This document shows positions 46,613 to 56,023 of a DNA stretch of 64,000 nucleotides, one piece after another (position 1 is the first letter of the stretch; every line of letters begins with the position of its first letter). Made by a program: the position numbers and the translations under genes. Location: NCBI GenBank assembly GCA_965261645.1, contig CBDHDJ010000003.1, forward strand, positions 186,001 to 250,000, given 5' to 3'. Below the pieces are notes generated by a model. It did no database searches. It worked only from the letters and a program-made list of their open reading frames with translations, and was not told where the DNA came from. This DNA comes from CBDHDJ01 sp965261645. GTDB lineage: Bacteria; Pseudomonadota; Alphaproteobacteria; SHVV01.

Positions 46613-48982
46613 TCAAGCGGCGCCGGCTTTCGCCTCTCGAATCGTCTGCCAGATTTGGCTTGGCGTGTACGGCATCTCGACGTGGCGCACGCCGAGATCC
46701 CACAGCGCATCGACGATGGCGTTGCCGATGGCGGCCGGCGGGCCGATCACGCCGGTCTCGCTGCCGCCCTTGGCGCCCAAGGCGTTGTATGGGTTCGGCG
46801 TCTCCTGAAAGTCGATCTCGAACGACGGAAGATCGGGCGCCCGCGGCATGGCGTAGTCCATGAACGAGCCGGTCAGGAGCTGGCCGGACTCAGGATCGTA
46901 GATGACATGCTCGCACATGGCCTGGCCGATGCCTTGCACGATACCGCCATGGACCTGCCCTGCAACGATCATCGGATTGATGATGCGCCCGCAGTCATCG
47001 ACCGAGTAGAAGTTGCGCAGCGTAACCTTGCCGGTCTCGTCGTCGACCAGAACCACGGCAAGGTGGAGGCCCGTGGGCGTCGTCATATCGATGGGATCGA
47101 AAAACGACGATTCCTCGAGACCGAGCTCGAAGCCCTCCGTCGGATAGTTGCCGCCGAGATAAGCGGCCTCCGCGATCTCGGCGAAAGTGATCGTGCGGTC
47201 CGTCCCCGTGACCGTGAACGTCGCGTTCTCGTAGGCGATGTCTGCTTCGGCGCACTCGAGGATATGCGCTGCCAGCTTTGTGGACTTGGCGATGACCTTT
47301 TCGCACGCGACCACGATCGCCATACCACCCGTCACCAGCGATCGCGCGCCCCAGGTCCCGCTGCCCGTCGGGACCTTGTCGGTATCGCCCTGAATGAGAT
47401 CGATGTCCTCCATCGGAAGACCGAGGTAGTCGGCCGCGACCTGGCGGAACGTCGTGTAGTGCCCTTGGCCGTGGGCGAAGCTGCCTGAGAGGATCGTCAC
47501 CTTGCCGTCCTGGTGCACGCGCACGGTGGCGCTCTCGGTCGTGGGCTGGCTAAAGCCCGCCGCGCGAGATTGCCGGCTTGGGCCGATGCCCGCGGTCTCG
47601 GTAAAGCCCGCGAGCCCGATGCCCATGCGGATGCCATCGGCGCGCAGTTTCTCGCGCTCCGTCTTCAAGCCCTCGTAGTTCGAGAGCTTCATCATGATGT
47701 CGTGCTGGCCGGGCGGGTTGCCGCAGTCGTATTTGCGCCCGAGCGGCGTCGTGTAGGGGTATTCGTCCGGCTGGATGTAGTTGCGCAGGCGAATCTCGGC
47801 CGGATCGATCCCGAGCTCGCGGGCGCCGTTCTCCAGGAGTCGTTCGTTGACGAAGGTGGCCTCCGGCCGGCCCGAACCGCGATACGCATCGGTTGGTGAT
47901 CCATGGGTGTAGACGCCAGTGACCTTCACATGAACAGCGGGTGTCTTGTAAAGGCCGGTGATGGTAGGCGGATAATAGACAGCCGAGATGCTGGCCGTGA
48001 AATTGCCCTGATAGGCACCGTTGCTGGCGATGGTCTCGGCCATGAGGCCGAGAATGAGGCCGTCCTTATCGAACGCCATCTTGGCCTTGGTGACGTGGTC
48101 GCGGGCGTGGCAATCGGTGGCCAAGCCCTCTGATCGCGTCGACACCCAGCGCACGGGGCGGCGGACCCGTTTCGAGCCATAAAGCACCACGGGCATCTCG
48201 GGATAGAAGAAGCATTTTGTGCCAAAGCCGCCGCCGACGTCGGGGCCAACCACTCGGATCTTGTGGTAGGGCACTTTCAGGCAGCCCTTGGCGATCCAGT
48301 TCCTGAGCCAGTGCGGTATCTGGATGCTGCCCCACATCGTGTAGTGGTCCGCGATGTCATCGTAATTGCCGACGTACATCCGCGGCTCGATCGGATTGCC
48401 GGTGATGCGCGTGTTGACGACGCTGATTTCAGTAACGTGATGAGCGTTCTTGAACGCTTCCTCCGCCGCCGCGCGATCGCCATGCTCGCCGTCAACCACG
48501 ATGTTGGTGCCGAACTCTTCGTGCAGGATCGGCGCATCGGGATCGACGGCATGAGCCGTGCCGCGAATCGACGGCAGGGGCTCATACTCGACGTCGATCG
48601 CCTCGACGGCATCCCGCGCCTGGTCGACCGTGTCTGCGATCACGGCTGCGATGCTATCGCCGACGAAGCAGACCTTGTCCCTCGCGAACACCGGGCGCAT
48701 CACGGCGTTCATCGGCCGGCCGTCGATGAAATAGACTTGCTGGCCGAGTGGCGCGTCGCCGAACCCCTCCGCGTCCCAGTCCTTGGCCGTGAGGACCGCA
48801 AGCACGCCCGGCATCGCTTCGGCGCGGGCGGTCGACAGGTTCTTGATCCGGGCGTGGGCGTGGGGGCTGTGCAGAAACACCGCGTGCGCCATGTTGGGCT
48901 GCTCCAGATCGCTCGTGTAGCGGCCGCGGCCCTTCAGGAACCTATAGTCTTCGTCGCGCCTCAGTGCCTGGCCGATATACAT
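46613..48982 (-). CDS. orphan molybdenum hydroxylase large subunit (CoxL/xanthine dehydrogenase family)
   Basis: 789 residues from the ATG at 48982 (MYIGQALRRDEDYRFLKGR) behind GGAGGACAGCC. The active-site loop reads GSPTDAYRGSGRPEATFVN, resembling the form II AYRGAGR rather than the CO dehydrogenase AYRCSFR loop. Further molybdopterin contacts are VVGPDVGGGFGTK and SGSFAHGQGHYTTFRQ, and the C-terminal GAKGGSETGVIG contains the candidate catalytic Glu. No medium (FAD) or small (2Fe-2S) subunit gene lies within the window, which is unusual. It is last in the unit with four MFS genes. Confidence 0.88.
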   Translation of the reverse strand: MYIGQALRRDEDYRFLKGRGRYTSDLEQPNMAHAVFLHSPHAHARIKNLSTARAEAMPGVLAVLTAKDWDAEGFGDAPLGQQVYFIDGRPMNAVMRPVFARDKVCFVGDSIAAVIADTVDQARDAVEAIDVEYEPLPSIRGTAHAVDPDAPILHEEFGTNIVVDGEHGDRAAAEEAFKNAHHVTEISVVNTRITGNPIEPRMYVGNYDDIADHYTMWGSIQIPHWLRNWIAKGCLKVPYHKIRVVGPDVGGGFGTKCFFYPEMPVVLYGSKRVRRPVRWVSTRSEGLATDCHARDHVTKAKMAFDKDGLILGLMAETIASNGAYQGNFTASISAVYYPPTITGLYKTPAVHVKVTGVYTHGSPTDAYRGSGRPEATFVNERLLENGARELGIDPAEIRLRNYIQPDEYPYTTPLGRKYDCGNPPGQHDIMMKLSNYEGLKTEREKLRADGIRMGIGLAGFTETAGIGPSRQSRAAGFSQPTTESATVRVHQDGKVTILSGSFAHGQGHYTTFRQVAADYLGLPMEDIDLIQGDTDKVPTGSGTWGARSLVTGGMAIVVACEKVIAKSTKLAAHILECAEADIAYENATFTVTGTDRTITFAEIAEAAYLGGNYPTEGFELGLEESSFFDPIDMTTPTGLHLAVVLVDDETGKVTLRNFYSVDDCGRIINPMIVAGQVHGGIVQGIGQAMCEHVIYDPESGQLLTGSFMDYAMPRAPDLPSFEIDFQETPNPYNALGAKGGSETGVIGPPAAIGNAIVDALWDLGVRHVEMPYTPSQIWQTIREAKAGAA

Positions 48983-49062
48983 GGCTGTCCTCCGCAAACG
49001 CGCCGCTTCGGCGCTCCAGGCCGCCGTTTCGCGACCGGTACGTCATTAAACACGCTCGCTGC

Positions 49063-50331
49063 TCACGCGGCAATCCGGTCGCGGCTGGGCTTGGCGTCGG
49101 GAACGCGGGCATAGAGCACCAGCGAGATCGCCACGATCACCGCGATGAACGCGAACATCAGTCGATAGCCCACTTCGCTCGCGAGGCCGTCGGGTTGGGC
49201 GAAGGCTCCCACGATCCAGCCGCACGCTGTTTGCATCACGGCGATCCCGCCGATGGCGGCGAACGAAAAGACGGTCAGGCCCCGGCCCACCAGGCGGTCG
49301 GGAAAGATGGTGCGGCAGTGCGCGAAGGCGACGATGCCGAAACCGTTGAAGGCGGCGAGAGCTGCGAACAATGCGGTCACCAGCCACAGCGGGGGTTGGG
49401 GCACGAGCGCAAGCAGCGCGAGCACCACCAAGGTCGCCGCGCCGCCGGTGAGCGTGACCCATTTGCGCGTATCGAAGAGGCGATCGAGCGGGCCGATGAC
49501 AACGTTGCCGACGATCAGCGCGAGCGACATGACGAAAAGCAAATTGCCCCGGCCGACCGCGCCGAGGCCGTGCACATCGTGCAGGTAGGGCCCGCCCCAC
49601 AGACCGAGGATTGTGAGCATGCAGGCATAACTGATGAAGTTGATGGGCATCATGAGCGCCACGTAACGCGAACGAAGCGCTTCGCCGACGCCGCGGAAGA
49701 CCTCGCCCAGGCTTTCGATGCGCCGATCGTGATAGGCATGACCGGGCGGGGCATCGCGGATCACGATGTAACCGATCAGCAAGGCGCCAAGCGCGAAGAG
49801 GGTGATGGCCAAAAAAGTTGAGCGCCAGCCGACCCATTCGACGGCCGCGGCCAGCGGTGTCGTGGCCAGAATGTTGCCAACATTGCCGACGGCGATCATG
49901 CTCGCCATCAAGGTGGCGAAATATTGCGGCGGGAACCAGCGCGTATAGATCACCATCGCTCCGATGATGACGCCGGAGGTTCCCACCCCCATGAGGAGTC
50001 GCCCTGCGGTTAACCCGAACATGCCCTCGGCGGCGGCGAACCAGCCGCAGCCGAGGACCGCGGCGATCATCAGGCCAGGAATGGTGATCCGGGCCCCCAA
50101 GCGATCCACCAACATGCCGATGGGCAATTGTGAAAACGCTGCTGCGGCGAAAAATCCGCCGGTCAGCACGCCCATCTGCGCCGCCGATAGGCTGAATTCG
50201 CGCATGAGATCGGGTGCGATGACGGCGTTGGTCACGCGCAGGAAATGCGCCACGATGTACATGCCGCAGAACGCCGCCAAGACGCCTAAAGCGGTCAGGA
50301 GCTGGCGTGGCGGCATGCTTTTGGGCGCCAT
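49063..50331 (-). CDS. MFS transporter, tandem paralogue 1
   Basis: 422 residues, twelve predicted membrane helices. Family marks shared with its three neighbours: VAHFLRVTNAVIAPDLMREF at the N-terminus, RDAPPGHAYHDRRIE in the central loop and ILGLWGGPYLHDVHGLG after it. The best-matched known group is the nitrate/nitrite-porter-like or oxalate/formate-type MFS, but no substrate can be assigned. It lies 80 bases upstream of the molybdenum hydroxylase gene. Confidence 0.88.
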   Translation of the reverse strand: MAPKSMPPRQLLTALGVLAAFCGMYIVAHFLRVTNAVIAPDLMREFSLSAAQMGVLTGGFFAAAAFSQLPIGMLVDRLGARITIPGLMIAAVLGCGWFAAAEGMFGLTAGRLLMGVGTSGVIIGAMVIYTRWFPPQYFATLMASMIAVGNVGNILATTPLAAAVEWVGWRSTFLAITLFALGALLIGYIVIRDAPPGHAYHDRRIESLGEVFRGVGEALRSRYVALMMPINFISYACMLTILGLWGGPYLHDVHGLGAVGRGNLLFVMSLALIVGNVVIGPLDRLFDTRKWVTLTGGAATLVVLALLALVPQPPLWLVTALFAALAAFNGFGIVAFAHCRTIFPDRLVGRGLTVFSFAAIGGIAVMQTACGWIVGAFAQPDGLASEVGYRLMFAFIAVIVAISLVLYARVPDAKPSRDRIAA

Positions 50332-50346
50332 GGGCGGAACAGCGGA

Positions 50347-51621
50347 TTACGATGCGCGTGTCGACGGATCGAGGCTCGGCTTGGCGTCGGGAATGCGCAC
50401 ATAGAGCGCGAGCGACAGCATCACGCTCAAGCCTAGGAACGCGAACATCAGCCGGTAGCCCTCTGCCGCAACCAAGCCGTCGGGCTGCGCGAAGGCGCCC
50501 ACGATCGGGCCGCTCACCATCTGCATCACCGCACTGCCGGCGACCGATGCGAGCGTGAATATCGTGAGACCGCGGCCGATAAGGCGATCGGGGAAGAGGG
50601 AACGGCCGTGGGTGAAGACGACGATGGCGAAGCCATTGAGGCCGGCAAGGAGCGCAAACAGCACGACCACCAGCCAGAGCGTGGGCTGGGGCAGCACGGC
50701 CAGGACCCCAAGCACGGCGGCGGAGGCGAGGGCGCCAGCCAGCCCCACATATTTGCGGGTGTCGAAGATGCGATCGAGCGGGCCGATCACCAGACTGCCG
50801 GCGATCAAAGCCAACGTCATCGCCAACAACACGTTGCCGCGCTCCACCACGCCCAGTCCGTGAACGTCGTGAAGATACGGCCCTCCCCACAGGCCGAGGA
50901 TCGTGAGCATACAACCGTAAGCGACGAAATTGATCGGTAGCATCATTCCGACCCTGGGTCGGGTGAGCGCCTCGCCAACGCCTCGGAAGACCTCGCCGAT
51001 CCGCTCGATCTCACGATGGTGATAGGGGTGACCCCGAGGTGCGTCGCGCACCACGGCATAGCCGATCATAGCGGCGATCGCGGAAAAAGCCGCGATGCCG
51101 ACGAACGTCGCGCGCCAACCCGTCGCCTCGGCTGCAGCTGCGAGGGGCCGCGTCGCCAGCATGTTGCCGACGTTGCCGACAGCGACCAACGTAGCGATCA
51201 CCATCGAGTAATGCTGGGGCTGAAACCACCGGGTGCAGACCACCACGGCGCCGACCACGGCGCCGCCACTTCCCACGCCCATGAGAATGCGCGCGGCCGT
51301 CAGCCCGGCCATGCCCTCGGCGGCGGCGAACCAGCTACACCCGGCGACCAGGCCAATCATCGAACCGGGGATGATGATGCGGGCCCCAAAACGGTCGATC
51401 ATCATGCCCATGGGAATCAGCGACAACGCCGCCGTGGCGAAGTAGGCGCCGGTCAGCACGCCCATCTGCTCGGACGTCAAGCTCATCTCGCGGATCAAAT
51501 CGGGCGCGATGACCGAGTTCGCGACGCGCAGAAAGTGCCCCACGATATACATGCCGCACAGCGCCGCCAGGACGCCGAGAGCGGTCAGGAGCGGGCGTGA
51601 CGGCGTGCTCTTCGGAGTCAT
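50347..51621 (-). CDS. MFS transporter, tandem paralogue 2
   Basis: 424 residues. It carries the same shared motifs (VGHFLRVANSVIAPDLIREM; RDAPRGHPYHHREIE; RSLFPDRLIGRGLTIF). It starts 15 bases after the stop of paralogue 3 and ends 15 bases before the start of paralogue 1, showing regular spacing typical of tandem duplication. The reading frame is intact along its length. Confidence 0.88.
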   Translation of the reverse strand: MTPKSTPSRPLLTALGVLAALCGMYIVGHFLRVANSVIAPDLIREMSLTSEQMGVLTGAYFATAALSLIPMGMMIDRFGARIIIPGSMIGLVAGCSWFAAAEGMAGLTAARILMGVGSGGAVVGAVVVCTRWFQPQHYSMVIATLVAVGNVGNMLATRPLAAAAEATGWRATFVGIAAFSAIAAMIGYAVVRDAPRGHPYHHREIERIGEVFRGVGEALTRPRVGMMLPINFVAYGCMLTILGLWGGPYLHDVHGLGVVERGNVLLAMTLALIAGSLVIGPLDRIFDTRKYVGLAGALASAAVLGVLAVLPQPTLWLVVVLFALLAGLNGFAIVVFTHGRSLFPDRLIGRGLTIFTLASVAGSAVMQMVSGPIVGAFAQPDGLVAAEGYRLMFAFLGLSVMLSLALYVRIPDAKPSLDPSTRAS

Positions 51622-51636
51622 GAACAGAACGGCGGA

Positions 51637-52917
51637 CTACGACGCCCGGGTGGCGGGATCGAGGCTCGGCTTGGCATCGGCGGTGCGAGAATAAACCGCG
51701 ACCGCCGCCAATGTCGTGACCGCGATGAACGCGAACATCCAGCGATACCCCGCCTCGGACACCAGGCCATTGGGCTCGACGAAGGCATCGAGGATGGGGC
51801 CGGTCGCGATCTGCATGACGGCGACCCCCAGAAACGGCGCCAGTGCGAGCATGGTCAGGCCCCGGCCCACCAGCCGGTCGGGAAAGATGGTGCGGCCGTG
51901 CGAGAAGGCGACGATGGCGAACCCGTTCAGGAAGCCAAGCAGCGCGAACAGCACAGTGACCAGCCACAGGCTCGGCTGCGAGACAAGCGCCAGCACCGCG
52001 AGAACGGCAACCGTGGCAAGCGCGCCGGCCAGCGCCACGCGTTTGCGCGTATCGAAGACGCGATCGAGCGGCGCGAAGGCGAGATTGCCCAGGAGCAGCG
52101 CAATCGTCATGACCGACAGCACCTCGCCGCGCCCGACGATGTCGAGGCCGTGCACGTCGTTGAGGTAAGGCCCGCCCCACAGGCCTAGAATCGTCAACAT
52201 GCAGGCGTAGCTGACGAAACCGATGAGGAACATGGCGGGCAGCCGGGGGTTGGTCAGGACCTCGCCGACGCCGCGGAATACCTCTCGGATCTCCTCGATC
52301 TTGCGGTCATGATAAGCGTGCCCGGGCGGCGCATCGCGGATGATCAGATAGCCCATAATGGCCGCAAGCGCCGAGATTCCCGCCATACCTAAGAAGGAAT
52401 CGCGCCAGCCGATATTGTCGACGACAGCGGCGAAGGGTGTCGTCGCGAGATAATTGCCGAATACCCCGATCGCCACCATGGTGCCCGACACGACCGTGAA
52501 GTTCTTCGGCGAGAACCAGCGGGTCGCGATCACCATTACGCCGACCAAAATGCCGGAACAGCCCGCGCCCATCAGGAAACGCCCTAAGGTGAGATGGACC
52601 ATGCTGCTGGCGAAGGAGAACAGGAGCACGCCCAGCACCGCGATGATCATCAAGGAGGGAATGGTGATACGCACGCCGTAGCGGTCGATGAGAATGCCCA
52701 CGGGAACCTGCGTGACCGCGTAGGAGGCGAAGAACACGCCGGTCAATATGCCCATCGCCTCCGACGACAGCGTGAGCTCGCGCATCAAGTCGGGCGCGAT
52801 GACCGCGTTGGACACGCGGAAGAAGTGACTCACGATATAGATCCCGGCAAAAGCGCCAAAAACGATAAACGCCCTCACCGTCTTGGATCGCGCCGCGGGA
52901 GCTGTGGGCGTGCTCAT
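51637..52917 (-). CDS. MFS transporter, tandem paralogue 3
   Basis: 426 residues. Shared motifs: VSHFFRVSNAVIAPDLMREL, RDAPPGHAYHDRKIEEI and RTIFPDRLVGRGLTMLALA. It begins 7 bases after the stop of paralogue 4. Twelve membrane helices are predicted. The N-terminal 12-15 residues differ from the other copies, as expected for diverged duplicates. Confidence 0.88.
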   Translation of the reverse strand: MSTPTAPAARSKTVRAFIVFGAFAGIYIVSHFFRVSNAVIAPDLMRELTLSSEAMGILTGVFFASYAVTQVPVGILIDRYGVRITIPSLMIIAVLGVLLFSFASSMVHLTLGRFLMGAGCSGILVGVMVIATRWFSPKNFTVVSGTMVAIGVFGNYLATTPFAAVVDNIGWRDSFLGMAGISALAAIMGYLIIRDAPPGHAYHDRKIEEIREVFRGVGEVLTNPRLPAMFLIGFVSYACMLTILGLWGGPYLNDVHGLDIVGRGEVLSVMTIALLLGNLAFAPLDRVFDTRKRVALAGALATVAVLAVLALVSQPSLWLVTVLFALLGFLNGFAIVAFSHGRTIFPDRLVGRGLTMLALAPFLGVAVMQIATGPILDAFVEPNGLVSEAGYRWMFAFIAVTTLAAVAVYSRTADAKPSLDPATRAS

Positions 52918-52924
52918 CGGGTTC

Positions 52925-54223
52925 CTACGCCGCCGCCGAGCGCGCCGACTGGGCGGCGCGGTCGAGGCTCGGCTTGGCGTCCGGCATGCGGCTGTAATAG
53001 GCCAACGCGAGCGCCAACGTCACCGCGATGAAGGCGAACATCACGCGGTAGCCCTCGGGCTCGACGAGGCCGTCCTCACCGACGTACGCGCCGACGATCC
53101 GCCCGCTCAGCCACTGGATGACCGCCACGCCGCCCATGGTCGCGATCGTCAGCGTCGTCATGCCGCGGCCGACCAGGTGATCGGGAAAAATGGTGCGGCC
53201 GTGCGCCAGGATGATCACGCCATAGCCGTTGAAACTGGCGAACAGGGCCAGCATCAAGGCAGCCTGCCACAGCGGCGGGTTGGGCACGAGTGCGAGCACG
53301 GAAAGGATGGCGACGGTGGCGACGCCGCCGGTCAACGCCACGCCCTTGCGCGTGTCGAAGTAGCGGTCCAAGGGTCCGGTCGCCGCGGTGCCGATGATCA
53401 GCGCAATCGTCATGAGCAGCAGCACATTACCGCGCGGCACCGGGCCTAGGCCGTGCACGTCGTGAAGATAGGGCCCGCCCCACAGGCCGAGGATGGTCAC
53501 CATGCCGGAGTAGGTCACGGCGCTCATGACGAACATCACCGGCAGGCGGGGATTGCGAAACACCTCACCAACGCCCTTGAGGACGCTTTTCAGGCTCTCC
53601 GTCTCGCGCTCGAGAAAGGCGTGGCCCGGCGGCGCGTCACGAATGATGAGGTAACCGAGAACGGCGACCAGCGCCGTGATCACGGCCATGGCGACGAACG
53701 CGCCACGCCAGCCGAAATACTCCGAGGCCGCCGCGAGCGGCGTGGTGGCGAGCAAATTGCCGGCATTGCCCATGGCCACCATGAGCGCCGCCAGCGTGGC
53801 GAAGCGTTCGGGCGGGAACCAGCGCGTGCAGACGACCAAGGCGCCGATGAACACGCCGGCGCAACCGATCCCCATCAGCCCGCGCGCCACCGTTAGGCCG
53901 GCCTCGGAATCCGCCGCGGCGAACAGGAGCGAGCCGACGACGGCGAAGCTCAGGAGCGCGGGGATGGTGATCCGGGTGCCGAGGCGATCGAGCATCATGC
54001 CGATGGGGATCTGGGAGGCGGCGAAGGCCAGGAAAAACGCGGCCGCCAGCGTGCTCAAGGCCTCCGGCGAGAGCGCTAGATCGCGCATCAAATCGGGCCC
54101 GATCACCGATGTGGAGACGCGGTAGAAATGGCTCAGCACGTAGGTGGCAACGAGCGCGGCCAAGATGACGAGCGCGGCGCGAAACTGGGATTTGGGCATG
54201 GTTCGGGGCGCCGCCTCGTTCAT
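52925..54223 (-). CDS. MFS transporter, tandem paralogue 4
   Basis: 432 residues from the ATG at 54223 (MNEAAPRTMPKSQFRAAL). A second ATG at 54199 (MPKSQF) matches the start of the other copies better, and neither has a strong ribosome site. Shared motifs: LSHFYRVSTSVIGPDLMRDL, RDAPPGHAFLERETESL and HGRTIFPDHLVGRGMTTL. It is the most divergent of the four and the first gene of the leftward unit, 57 bases downstream of tRNA-His. Confidence 0.87.
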   Translation of the reverse strand: MNEAAPRTMPKSQFRAALVILAALVATYVLSHFYRVSTSVIGPDLMRDLALSPEALSTLAAAFFLAFAASQIPIGMMLDRLGTRITIPALLSFAVVGSLLFAAADSEAGLTVARGLMGIGCAGVFIGALVVCTRWFPPERFATLAALMVAMGNAGNLLATTPLAAASEYFGWRGAFVAMAVITALVAVLGYLIIRDAPPGHAFLERETESLKSVLKGVGEVFRNPRLPVMFVMSAVTYSGMVTILGLWGGPYLHDVHGLGPVPRGNVLLLMTIALIIGTAATGPLDRYFDTRKGVALTGGVATVAILSVLALVPNPPLWQAALMLALFASFNGYGVIILAHGRTIFPDHLVGRGMTTLTIATMGGVAVIQWLSGRIVGAYVGEDGLVEPEGYRVMFAFIAVTLALALAYYSRMPDAKPSLDRAAQSARSAAA

Positions 54224-54279
54224 CTGACAGCAGGGTCGAGGAAAAGCTTCACCTGAGCGGTGAAGCCGAGAAAAGGAAA

Positions 54280-54356
54280 TGGGGCGAGTGATGGGTCTCG
54301 AACCCACGACCTCCAGATCCACAATCTGGCGCTCTAACCTGCTGAGCTACACCCGC
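54280..54356 (-). tRNA. tRNA-His (GTG)
   Basis: Reading leftwards the gene begins GCGGGTGTAGCTCAGCAGG and ends with encoded CCA (54280-54282). The anticodon stem CCAGA/TCTGG encloses a loop with GTG. The discriminator is C and a G precedes the first acceptor base (54357), the usual tRNA-His identity marks. It stands alone, between the MFS cluster and an aminotransferase. Confidence 0.95.
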
Positions 54357-54493
54357 CACAGACCCGGCGCGAAATCTCTAGCGCCAACGCGCAAGCGGCG
54401 TCAAGGCTCGTGCGCGCTTTGCGGCGATCCCTCACGATCCCTTTGGGCAATCATTTCTCGTCTGGCCGCCGCGGGGATGGCATAAAGGCCGCC

Positions 54494-55663
54494 ATGCAAC
54501 TGGCCCAGCACATGGCCCGACTCGGCACCGAGAGCGCGTTCGAGATTCTCGCCCGCGCCGAGGCGCTCGCCGCCCAAGGCCGCGACATCATCAATCTCGG
54601 CATCGGCCAGCCCGACTTCCCGACGCCCGACCATATCGTCGAGGCGGCCCGGCAGGCTCTCCTTGACGGCCATCACGGCTATACCCCGGCGAACGGTATC
54701 CTGCCGCTGCGCGAGGCGGTCGCAGCCGACCTTCACCGGCGCCACGGCATCGAGATCGATCCCGGCCGGGTCGTGATCGTGCCGGGCGGCAAGGTGACCA
54801 TGTTCTTTGCCATTCTCATGTTCGGCGAGCCCGGCGCCGAGATCCTCTATCCCGACCCGGGCTTTCCCATCTACCGCTCGGTGATCGGCTTCACCGGGGC
54901 CACGCCGGTGCCCATCCGGCTCCATGAGGACAAGGACTTCTCGTTCAGCGCCGCCGAGGTGCTGGCGCAAATCACGCCGGCGACCCGGCTTTTGATTCTC
55001 AACAGCCCGGCCAATCCCACCGGCGGCGCAACGGCAAGGGATGAGATCGAGGCCCTCGTCGCCGGCCTCGCGGGTCATCCTGATATCGCCATCCTGAGCG
55101 ACGAGATCTACAGCCAGCTGCTCTATGACGGGCGAACCCACACCAGCCTGCTTGGCTTTGAGGCGATCCGCGAGCGGGTGATCCTGCTCGACGGCTGGTC
55201 CAAGACCTACGCCATGACTGGCTGGCGTCTCGGCTACAGCGTGTGGCCGGCTGCTTTGGTCGACGCCGCGACCCGCCTCGCGGTCAACGATCACTCCTGC
55301 GTCAATGCCGCCACCCAGCACGCCGGTATCGCCGCGCTGAAGGGCCCCCAGGACAGCGTGGGAGCGATGGTCGCTGCGTTCGACGAACGGCGCCGTGTGA
55401 TTGTCGATGAGCTCAACGCGATCCCCGGGTTCCGCTGCGTCGATCCGGCGGGCGCGTTTTATGCGTTTCCCAACACCGCGGGGACCGGCCTCTCCTCGCG
55501 CGAGCTGGAGCGCCGGTTGTTGGAGGAGGCGGGCGTCGCCACCGTGTCGGGCACGAGCTTTGGCGAGGGCGGCGAAGGGTATTTGCGCTTTTCCTACGCC
55601 AACAGCACCGGGGCCATCCGCGCCGCGCTCGACCGGGTGCGCACGCTCCTTGATGGTCAATGA
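54494..55663 (+). CDS. pyridoxal-phosphate-dependent class I/II aminotransferase
   Basis: 389 residues from the ATG at 54494 (MQLAQHMARLGTESAFEIL), which follows AAAGG. Family marks are NLGIGQPDFPTPDHIVEAAR, LNSPANPTGG, DEIYSQLLYDG and the PLP-binding Lys in DGWSKTYAMTGWRLGYS (about residue 235). The specific substrate (aspartate, aromatic or alanine) is not obvious. It stands between tRNA-His and a tandem-repeat region. Confidence 0.9.
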   Translation: MQLAQHMARLGTESAFEILARAEALAAQGRDIINLGIGQPDFPTPDHIVEAARQALLDGHHGYTPANGILPLREAVAADLHRRHGIEIDPGRVVIVPGGKVTMFFAILMFGEPGAEILYPDPGFPIYRSVIGFTGATPVPIRLHEDKDFSFSAAEVLAQITPATRLLILNSPANPTGGATARDEIEALVAGLAGHPDIAILSDEIYSQLLYDGRTHTSLLGFEAIRERVILLDGWSKTYAMTGWRLGYSVWPAALVDAATRLAVNDHSCVNAATQHAGIAALKGPQDSVGAMVAAFDERRRVIVDELNAIPGFRCVDPAGAFYAFPNTAGTGLSSRELERRLLEEAGVATVSGTSFGEGGEGYLRFSYANSTGAIRAALDRVRTLLDGQ

Positions 55664-55918
55664 GAACGCCGCGCCGGATATCGGACCCGCCGCCACAGGT
55701 ATTTCTTGCTCTTCGCAGCATTCGCGGGCGTGGGTCATATTGGGAGCGGCTCAAACTATTGAAAATCGTCGAACCAGGCTGGCCGACGAAGTCCGGGCCG
55801 CGCGCCTGAGAACGTTACAGCTCGACGCCTACCAGTCCATTGTGCCCCGTGCCGTCACCCCCAAGAGCGCACCTCGGCGTTAACCAATTCTTAAGATTTC
55901 CATAGCTAGCTTGTTTCC

Positions 55919-56023
55919 GTCATCTCCGGCCCCTTCGCGGGTTGGAATCTAGCTTATCACCGCATCCTCCGACCCGTTCGCGGGTTGCAATGTAGTTTGT
56001 TGCCGTATCCTCCGAGCCCTTAT
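55919..56023 (+). repeat. 43-bp direct tandem repeat, about 2.4 copies, cut by an IS
   Basis: Two full 43-base units (55919-55961 and 55962-56004) and the start of a third (56005-56023) share cores such as CATCCTCCG and TTCGCGGGTTG. The IS1182-like copy 2 interrupts the third. The units are contiguous with no spacers. In the gap from 55664 to 56023 I see no gene; apart from this array it holds nothing I can assign. Confidence 0.7.

Noticed and set aside
55919..56023. Possible CRISPR array
   Set aside because: Units are directly adjacent with no unique spacers, only about 2.4 copies, and no cas gene is in the window.
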